A stretch of 29,360 nucleotides of DNA from positions 1 to 29,360 of the forward strand of contig DATGHS010000433.1 of the NCBI GenBank assembly GCA_035307785.1. Reading direction: 5' to 3'. Positions 24,079-29,360 of the stretch are shown here, piece after piece; within the stretch, counting starts at the first letter, position 1; every line of letters begins with the position of its first letter. The stretch is from DATGHS01 sp035307785. Its GTDB lineage: Bacteria; Planctomycetota; Planctomycetia; Gemmatales; Gemmataceae. A program made the position numbers and the translations under genes. Under the pieces are notes generated by a model, which saw only the letters and a list, made by a program, of their open reading frames with translations, was not told the DNA's origin and searched no databases.

Positions 24079-25203
24079 ATGGCAGGAAAGACCGAAATGA
24101 AAGGCCACGGCCGGCAATGGGCGCCCCGCTTTTGGGAAGGTTGTAACTTGCCGGCCTGGTTCAAGTTGCTGGCGCGGAATCACTTCGCCGTCCAGCCGCC
24201 GTACTGGTACATCGCGGCCGTCATTTCCTGTGTTAGCGGCGGTCATTCCGTTCTACGACTCCTGGAGCAAGCGTTTCTCCGGCACAAGTTTCGGCGGACG
24301 AAAATCGATCAGCCGCCGCTTTTCATCCTTGGCCACTGGCGCTCGGGCACCACCCTGTTGCACGAACTCCTGATCCTCGACGAACGGCATTCATTTCCCA
24401 CCACCTATGAGTGCCTGGAGCCGAATCATTTTCTGATTTCGGAAAAAGTGCTATCCAAGCTGTTCTGGTTCCTGATGCCAGGCAGCCGGCCGATGGACAA
24501 TATGGCGGCCGGCTGGCATCGGCCCCAGGAAGACGAATTCGCCATGTGCATGCTCGGGGCGCCATCGCCGTATTTGACCATCGCCTTCCCGAACCATCCA
24601 CCGGCCTTTCCGGAGTATCTGGATTTGGAGCAAGTGCCGGCGCAGGCGCGCGAGAAGTGGAAGCGCCTGTTCTTCGGCCTGCTTCAGCGCATTACCTATC
24701 GAAATCCAAAGCGACTCGTGTTGAAATCGCCGCCGCATACCGCGCGCATTCCAATCCTGCTGGAGATGTTCCCCGACTCGAAGTTCGTTCACATTGCCCG
24801 CAATCCGTTTGTGATCTTTCCTTCAACCGTCCACACATGGAAATCGCTGTATCGGAAACATGGCTTGCAAACACCGACGTTCGCGGGTTTGGATGAATAT
24901 GTGTTTTCCACATTCGAGCGGATGTACGACCGCTACGAGGCCGGCCGGAAACTTGTCGCCCCGTCGCGCTTCCACGAATTACGTTACGAAGACCTGGTAG
25001 AAAACCCGCTGGCCGAGATGGAGCGGCTCTATAAGCAGCTCGATCTGAGCGGCTTTGACCGGGTGAAGCCGCGATTGGTGGAGTACTTGGAGCGCAACAA
25101 GGGGTATGAAACGAACAAGTACGATCTCAGCCCGGAACAGAAGGCAGAGATCACCCGCCGCTGGTCGGGTTATATTCAGCGCTATGGTTATGGCAGGGAA
25201 TGA
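24079..25203 (+). CDS. PAPS-dependent sulfotransferase family protein
   Basis: 374 residues transferring sulfate from PAPS to a carbohydrate or other acceptor. The PAPS 5'-phosphosulfate loop is LFILGHWRSGTTLLHELL (RSGTT at 88-92), the 3'-phosphate region is DSKFVHIARNPFVIFPST, and RYEDLVENP and the C-terminal YETNKYDLSPEQ are also typical of the bacterial sulfotransferase_3 group. WAPRFWEGCNLPAWFKLLARN near the N-terminus is the usual start of this planctomycete group. For that reason ATG 24079 is preferred, though AAGGA is 12 nt upstream. The frame is open back to ATG 23923, adding 52 residues without family resemblance. One hydrophobic stretch (WYIAAVISCVSGG) could be membrane-associated. 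The acceptor is unknown; the nearby sulfatase and sugar mutase suggest sulfated glycans. Confidence 0.88.
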   Translation: MAGKTEMKGHGRQWAPRFWEGCNLPAWFKLLARNHFAVQPPYWYIAAVISCVSGGHSVLRLLEQAFLRHKFRRTKIDQPPLFILGHWRSGTTLLHELLILDERHSFPTTYECLEPNHFLISEKVLSKLFWFLMPGSRPMDNMAAGWHRPQEDEFAMCMLGAPSPYLTIAFPNHPPAFPEYLDLEQVPAQAREKWKRLFFGLLQRITYRNPKRLVLKSPPHTARIPILLEMFPDSKFVHIARNPFVIFPSTVHTWKSLYRKHGLQTPTFAGLDEYVFSTFERMYDRYEAGRKLVAPSRFHELRYEDLVENPLAEMERLYKQLDLSGFDRVKPRLVEYLERNKGYETNKYDLSPEQKAEITRRWSGYIQRYGYGRE

Positions 25204-25307
25204 GCGGTTCGCGCTGCCGCAGAGCGCGCAGCTTGCCCAGCATCACTTCCGGTGGCGCGAACCCGCCTTACGTCGACGATGTCCAGAGACAGGGAACTCA
25301 TGTGAGA

Positions 25308-25335
25308 TTGACAAAACCCGCACCGCCACTAGGAT
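25308..25335 (+). promoter_or_regulatory. Sigma70-type promoter of tRNA-Pro
   Basis: A perfect TTGACA (25308-25313) is followed after 16 bp by TAGGAT (25330-25335, 4 of 6). The tRNA begins 16 nt downstream. This is the clearest housekeeping-type promoter in the window. Confidence 0.55.
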
Positions 25336-25351
25336 AGCGGCGAATTTCAAA

Positions 25352-25429
<78 letters not shown>

Positions 25430-25550
25430 CACATTTCCTAACGGCTTATCCCTCCGCACCGGGGCCAGCACCCGGAACCTCGGGTGATCGTTGACAGCAT
25501 GGCTCGCCGGCAACTTTCAGATTCCCGGGCCTTGCAATGGAGCCGCAACC

Positions 25551-27563
25551 ATGTTTATCCGCCCTTCGATTGTGCTATTGTGCGCCATGCTCATTGCTCC
25601 GGCTGCCGTGCGGGCGGATGATTCCAAGGCCGATGTCGGCGCGGTAACCGCTGAGCAGCGTGGTGAAATCGCCCAGGGCCTGAAAGCACTCAACGACCGA
25701 TTGGCGAAATTGCGTGCGACGGCGCGGGCCGTGAAACCGGATCATCTGGCCGATGTCGAAATTTTTGCCAAGGGAATTACCTGGGCCTTGCGCTACGATG
25801 AAACGCTCAGCGCCGCTGATGGCGCTTTGCTCAGAAAGGCGCTGGCGCGAGCCAACGAACGTGCCGCGGCGCTGGAAAGCGGCAAACAACCGTGGTCGGA
25901 GCGCATAGGCAAACTGACCCGTGGCTACGTCTCGGCCGTGGACGGCTCCGTGCAACCATTCGGCGTTATTGTTCCAGCGAGACACTACCCCGCCCGGCCG
26001 ATTCGCCTCGACGTCGTGCTTCACGGCAGCACTCGGCCAGTGGGTATGAGCGAACTGCGCTTCATGAATCGCTTCGACGAAGGCGATGCGGAAACGAAAA
26101 CTGCGCCGGACCAGGGTTACATCGAGTTGCACCCCCTGGGGCGAGTCGAAAACTGCTACCGCTGGGCGGGCGAAACCGACGTTTTCGAAGCCATCGAGGC
26201 CGTTTGCCGAAATTATAACATTGACCGCGATCGAATCGTCCTGCGCGGCATGTCGATGGGCGCTTCCGGAACCTGGCATCTGGGGCTGAAGCAGCCGGAT
26301 CGCTTTGTGGCACTTGGCCCCTATTGCGGCTACGTGGACACGCACCAGTTCTCGCAGACGCCGCTCGCGAACTTTGTGAAAGTCGGACCGTTGCCGCCGC
26401 AGCAGGAAAAGGCGCTGCACATGCTCGATTCGATCGACTATGCCGCCAACGCCGGCGTGGTGCCCGCCATTGCGTGCATCGGCGAGAAGGACGTCTTTTT
26501 CCAGGCGCATGTGTTAATGGGCCAGGCGATGGAAAAAGAAGGGCTGAAAATGGTCAACCTCATCTCTCCCGGCACCGGCCATGTGATTGATCCCATCACC
26601 CAGAAAGAGCAGATGCGCCGGATCGCGGAATTCGCGCAAAAGGGCGTCGATCACACTCGCAGGCGTCTCCGCTTTGTCACCTGGACGCTGAAGTACAACC
26701 GCTGCCACTGGCTGGAGATTCTAAAACTGAACGAGCATTATGCCCGCGCGGAGCTGGATGCCACCGTTGGCGACGATGGCTCGATCCAAATCAAGGAGCC
26801 GAAGAACGTGGCGCTGTTTTCGATTCGCCCACCGGCGCTGCCCAAAGAAAGCGCCCGCCTGCGGGTTGGCGAACACGACCTCGGCCCCTTGCCGCGCGGA
26901 GAGGATCGGCCACGGGAATTATTCGTGCGCAAGGAGAATGACGGCTGGAAGTTGTCCACAGAGGCGGTGCGGCTGACGGGTAAGCGGCCGGGCTTGCAAG
27001 GGCCCATAGACGATGCCTTTACTTCGCCGTTTCTCTGTGTCCGCGGCACGGGCCGGCCGTGGAACCCGGCGGTGCAAGCCTGGGCCGATGCCAGCCTCAA
27101 GCGCTTTGCCTATGAATGGAACCGTTTTTTCCGGGGCGAGTTACCGGTGAAAGACGACACCGCGGTTACCGAGGAAGACATTCGCCGCTGCAACCTGATT
27201 CTCTTCGGCGATCCAGGCAGTAACTCGTGGATTGCCAAAATGCTGCCGAACTTGCCGATTCACTGGACGCACGAGGAGGTGCAGCTTGGCAAGGAACGCT
27301 GCCGGGCATCCGAACACGCGCCCGTTTTCATCTGCCCCAACCCGCTTTCCCAGGATCGGTACGTGGTCGTGAACAGCGGCCACACCTTTCACGAAAAGGA
27401 ACTGGCGTCTTTGAATTATCTGCTCTTCCCCCGCCTGGGAGACTGGGCCGTCCTCAAGATTGGCGCTGGCACCCCCAAGCAACCAGCCGGCCCCATGGAG
27501 GAAAGCGTCGTGCGCTCCGGGTTTTTCGATGAGGAGTGGAAGTTAGCCAGAGGAAAGGAATGA
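25551..27563 (+). CDS. Secreted prolyl-oligopeptidase-like alpha/beta hydrolase
   Basis: 670 residues with a signal peptide (FIRPSIVLLCAMLIAPAAVRA). Residues about 30-120 are helical. An alpha/beta hydrolase domain follows: LDVVLHGSTRP, the nucleophile elbow GMSMGASG with Ser235, then Asp314 (IGEKDVFF) and His344 (GTGHVID) as a plausible triad in the right order. This matches the S9/esterase 'phospholipase/carboxylesterase-like' proteins common in planctomycetes. The last ~280 residues (RFVTWTLKYNRCHWLEILKL onward, with NLILFGDPGSNSWIAKMLPNLPI) form a conserved C-terminal part of unclear role. The ATG at 25551 has GGAG 8 nt upstream. It lies alone downstream of the tRNA gene. The substrate (peptide or sugar ester) is unknown. 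Confidence 0.87.
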   Translation: MFIRPSIVLLCAMLIAPAAVRADDSKADVGAVTAEQRGEIAQGLKALNDRLAKLRATARAVKPDHLADVEIFAKGITWALRYDETLSAADGALLRKALARANERAAALESGKQPWSERIGKLTRGYVSAVDGSVQPFGVIVPARHYPARPIRLDVVLHGSTRPVGMSELRFMNRFDEGDAETKTAPDQGYIELHPLGRVENCYRWAGETDVFEAIEAVCRNYNIDRDRIVLRGMSMGASGTWHLGLKQPDRFVALGPYCGYVDTHQFSQTPLANFVKVGPLPPQQEKALHMLDSIDYAANAGVVPAIACIGEKDVFFQAHVLMGQAMEKEGLKMVNLISPGTGHVIDPITQKEQMRRIAEFAQKGVDHTRRRLRFVTWTLKYNRCHWLEILKLNEHYARAELDATVGDDGSIQIKEPKNVALFSIRPPALPKESARLRVGEHDLGPLPRGEDRPRELFVRKENDGWKLSTEAVRLTGKRPGLQGPIDDAFTSPFLCVRGTGRPWNPAVQAWADASLKRFAYEWNRFFRGELPVKDDTAVTEEDIRRCNLILFGDPGSNSWIAKMLPNLPIHWTHEEVQLGKERCRASEHAPVFICPNPLSQDRYVVVNSGHTFHEKELASLNYLLFPRLGDWAVLKIGAGTPKQPAGPMEESVVRSGFFDEEWKLARGKE

Positions 27564-27579
27564 CGTCCATTTCTTCCGG

Positions 27580-27702
27580 CTACTTCTTCTCCACCGCCGT
27601 CACCCAGATGCTCTCGAAGGCGAGTGCGAGTTTTAAAGCCGCGATTATCGGCTCACGGATGTGCAGGGCGATGTAGTGAAAGGATTGCTGGCATAGACGC
27701 CC
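27580..27702 (-). pseudogene. Possible 3' remnant of a protein gene
   Basis: A 40-codon open stretch on the minus strand ends in TAG and reads like real protein (HYIALHIREPIIAALKL, then FESIWVTAVEKK) but has no start and is cut by a stop at its 5' side. It may be the decayed end of a lost gene. The family was not recognised. Confidence 0.25.
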
Positions 27703-27745
27703 CTAGGCGTAGGCACTATCCCGTAGGCGCAGGCTTGAGCCTGCG
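27697..27745. repeat. Small palindromes in the intergenic region
   Basis: ACGCC-CCTA-GGCGT (27697-27710) and CGCAGGCT-TG-AGCCTGCG (27728-27745) are perfect stems. GCAGGCTT recurs at 27755-27762. They may be parts of a dispersed repeat or terminate the hydrolase gene. Confidence 0.5.
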
Positions 27746-28616
27746 GGAGCGGCCGCAGGCTTAAACTCGGCTTTCCGGAGTAGCGTCAATTCGCTGCGCT
27801 TTGCCTCGCTATCGGCGTCATCCTGCGGCTACGTGAATGAGAGTGGACTAGCCATGCGGCCGATGCTTGCTCATCGGTTCCGCTAATAGTTGCATAATTG
27901 TCCCCGGGCCCATCGCTTGCTACACGGCCCATGGTTGTCAATATTGGGACAGTAATGGGATCAGGAACAGTAACCAACGTCCCTATCAGCTCCCCCGCCC
28001 ACTTTTTTCCTAGCGCAACTCATCCTTTTTTGACAATCGCCAAACCGGATCGTATCTTTCGGCGGCTTGGGGTGCGCGCGGCGGGAAGAGGGGGATTCGA
28101 GAGATGCTACACAATGCTACAAAACTGCTACAGAATGCTACACCCGCAAAAATTCTGGCTCGACGGCAGCCGTGGCGGCGCGCGCCATTTACTTTGGAAC
28201 CATCAACGAATGAACCCACCCATGAACCAATCAACCAAACCATCAATCAAACCATCAAACCACCAACCTGCACTCAAATTGAGTCAATGTGTGCGAAGGC
28301 GCGATGCGGACGCCGCAAGGAACTGCAGCTCAAGAATTTACGGTGCCAGCCACCGTCGCGCACTTTGTCACCTGGTTACAAAAAGATACTGTCGCAGCTG
28401 CAATTAGCCGGCACGGGCTCACAGGCTAAAGTCCGCTGGCGTTCGTGCCCGTCGGCGGGTTTGCGCATGCCCGGGGCGGCGGTAAAAGCAATCAACGACG
28501 GGCAGGCTCAAGATCGGGCCAGAAAGGGCGGTTGTGTTATACTAAACCCCATCCAAGCGAGGCCTGGTGGTCGCGGGCAATGGAAGGGAAATCTGGCTCG
28601 ATTTGCATCGGAAATC
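27746..28616. other. Gene-free, repeat-rich intergenic region
   Basis: I see no convincing gene in this stretch. It holds four GCTACA units at 28106, 28116, 28127 and 28137 and a C/A-rich run built from CCATCAA/CCAATCAA-like units (about 28198-28266). A TATACT box (28538-28543) has no matching -35. The open frame at 27898-28407 is made largely of these repeats and is not protein-like. Confidence 0.6.
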
Positions 28617-29360
28617 ATGATGAAAAGCCACTGGCTCTCTTTCGCGCTGATCTTCGCGGGGCTGTTGGGCCGAAGTCCAGCCGCGTTTGCGGATGACCCG
28701 CGCGACGCAACCACCGTGCGGCTTGGCGGCATGACGATGGAAGCGGCCAGAAAATGGTGGTCGTTCCAGCCGCTGCAGCGTGCGCAGCCCCCACGGAACG
28801 ACTTCAGCAATCCCGTTGATGCGTTCATTGCCGCGAAGTTGGCGGAGCGAGGCTTGAGCCTGTCTGCGCTCGCCGACAAGCCCATACTTCTTCGCCGCGT
28901 GACGTATGACCTCACCGGCTTGCCGCCCTCGGTCGAGGAATTGAATGCGTTCCTGGCCGACGATTCTCCCGAAGCGTTTGCGAAAGTGGTCGATCGGCTG
29001 CTCGCGTCGCCGCACTATGGCGAGCGCTGGGGCCGGCACTGGCTCGACCTGGTGCGCTATGCCGACACTGCCGGCGAAAACAGCGATCACCCATTGCCCC
29101 ACGCCTGGCGCTACCGGAATTGGGTCATCGACGCTTTTAATCGCGACATGCCCTACGACGAATTCCTGCGCGAACAAATCGCCGGCGATATTCTCGCCGC
29201 CAAGGGCCCCCCAGAACATTATGCGTCGCGCATTATTGCCACCGGCTACCTCGCCCTGGCGCGGCGCTTCGAGCACGATAGCGACAAGCACATGTATCTC
29301 ACGCACGAAGACGGCATCGACACCCTCGGCAAGGCGTTTCTGGGGCTAACCCTCGGCTGC
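28617..29360 (+). CDS. DUF1549 (PSCyt2) planctomycete exported protein, 3' end outside window
   Basis: 248 codons open to the window end. The start MMKSHWLSFALIFAGLLGR and the AFA-DD site give a signal peptide of about 24 residues. The DUF1549 features follow in order: NPVDAFIAAKLAERGL, LLRRVTYDLTGLPPSVEELNAF, SPHYGERWGRHWLDLVRYADTAGEN, YRNWVIDAFNRDMPYDEFLREQIAGD and THEDGIDTLGKAFLGLTLGC. The final Cys is the first of the expected CxxCH motif, cut by the window edge. It is a paralogue of the gene at 5494 but differs in the DTAGENSDHP and DGIDTLGKAFLG segments, as in the subgroup without the Met-rich 'DDTMDKKN' variant. ATG at 28617 or 28620 could be used; no good ribosome site is seen. A DUF1553 part is expected downstream. 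Confidence 0.9.
   Translation, partial: MMKSHWLSFALIFAGLLGRSPAAFADDPRDATTVRLGGMTMEAARKWWSFQPLQRAQPPRNDFSNPVDAFIAAKLAERGLSLSALADKPILLRRVTYDLTGLPPSVEELNAFLADDSPEAFAKVVDRLLASPHYGERWGRHWLDLVRYADTAGENSDHPLPHAWRYRNWVIDAFNRDMPYDEFLREQIAGDILAAKGPPEHYASRIIATGYLALARRFEHDSDKHMYLTHEDGIDTLGKAFLGLTLGC

Noticed and set aside
27898..28407. 169-codon plus-strand gene
   Set aside because: Much of it is built from GCTACA and CCATCAA-type repeats, with no ribosome site and no protein-like pattern.

Overview
The window looks like a planctomycete chromosome segment (Pirellulales/Gemmatales-like; the rank below phylum is inference). The evidence is the gene content: two DUF1549/DUF1553 (PSCyt2/PSD1) proteins, a DUF1559 pseudopilin-type protein followed by a transthyretin-like lipoprotein, a Cys-type sulfatase, an ECF sigma factor next to a zinc-finger Ser/Thr kinase, a TIGR03067-like domain, and intergenic spaces filled with structured repeats. 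No transposase, phage gene, CRISPR array or rRNA was seen. One tRNA is present.

Layout. 1-1283 (+): 3' part of biotin carboxylase (accC). 1328-5192 (-): six genes in one direction, namely a CBS-pair protein, a general-stress-protein-17M-like protein fused to a Cys-rich zinc peptide, a UspA protein, a bacterioferritin-like protein, a type 1 isopentenyl-diphosphate isomerase and a small secreted protein. The first four look like a stress or dormancy set. 5494-8244 (+): DUF1549/DUF1553 protein with a heptamer-repeat insertion. 8381-11068 (+): secreted HEAT/TPR protein. 11069-11782: 0.7 kb of hairpin-rich repeats. 11783-13450 (+): membrane-anchored four-haem cytochrome with a 5'-nucleotidase-like N-terminal domain. 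13598-18131 (+): ECF sigma factor and a large zinc-finger/kinase/membrane receptor with four copies of an external beta-rich module. 18208-18666 (-): SnoaL-like protein. 18893-20574 (+): DUF1559 protein and lipoprotein. 20712-23858 (-): sulfatase, then phosphomannomutase/phosphoglucomutase. 24079-25203 (+): sulfotransferase. 25352-25427: tRNA-Pro(CGG). 25551-27563 (+): secreted prolyl-oligopeptidase-like hydrolase. 27564-28616: repeat-rich space. 28617-end (+): 5' part of a second DUF1549 protein.

The most unusual signals are repeat/gene interactions. (i) Two inverted copies of an ~80 bp double-hairpin palindrome bracket the kinase gene. One copy lies in frame at its 5' end, and the other supplies bases of the stop codons of both the kinase and the convergent SnoaL gene. 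(ii) Four short-period arrays with unrelated units share an inverted-arm architecture, and one of them is read in frame inside the DUF1549/DUF1553 protein. (iii) A multi-hairpin element sits at 11207-11587. (iv) A stress-protein/zinc-peptide fusion keeps a strong Shine-Dalgarno sequence at the junction, suggesting two products from one ORF.

Functional links across the window are loose. Sulfatase and sulfotransferase flank a hexose-phosphate mutase, which is compatible with sulfated polysaccharide metabolism. The ECF sigma factor and kinase probably form one signalling unit. All functions come from motif recognition by eye; no database search was run.
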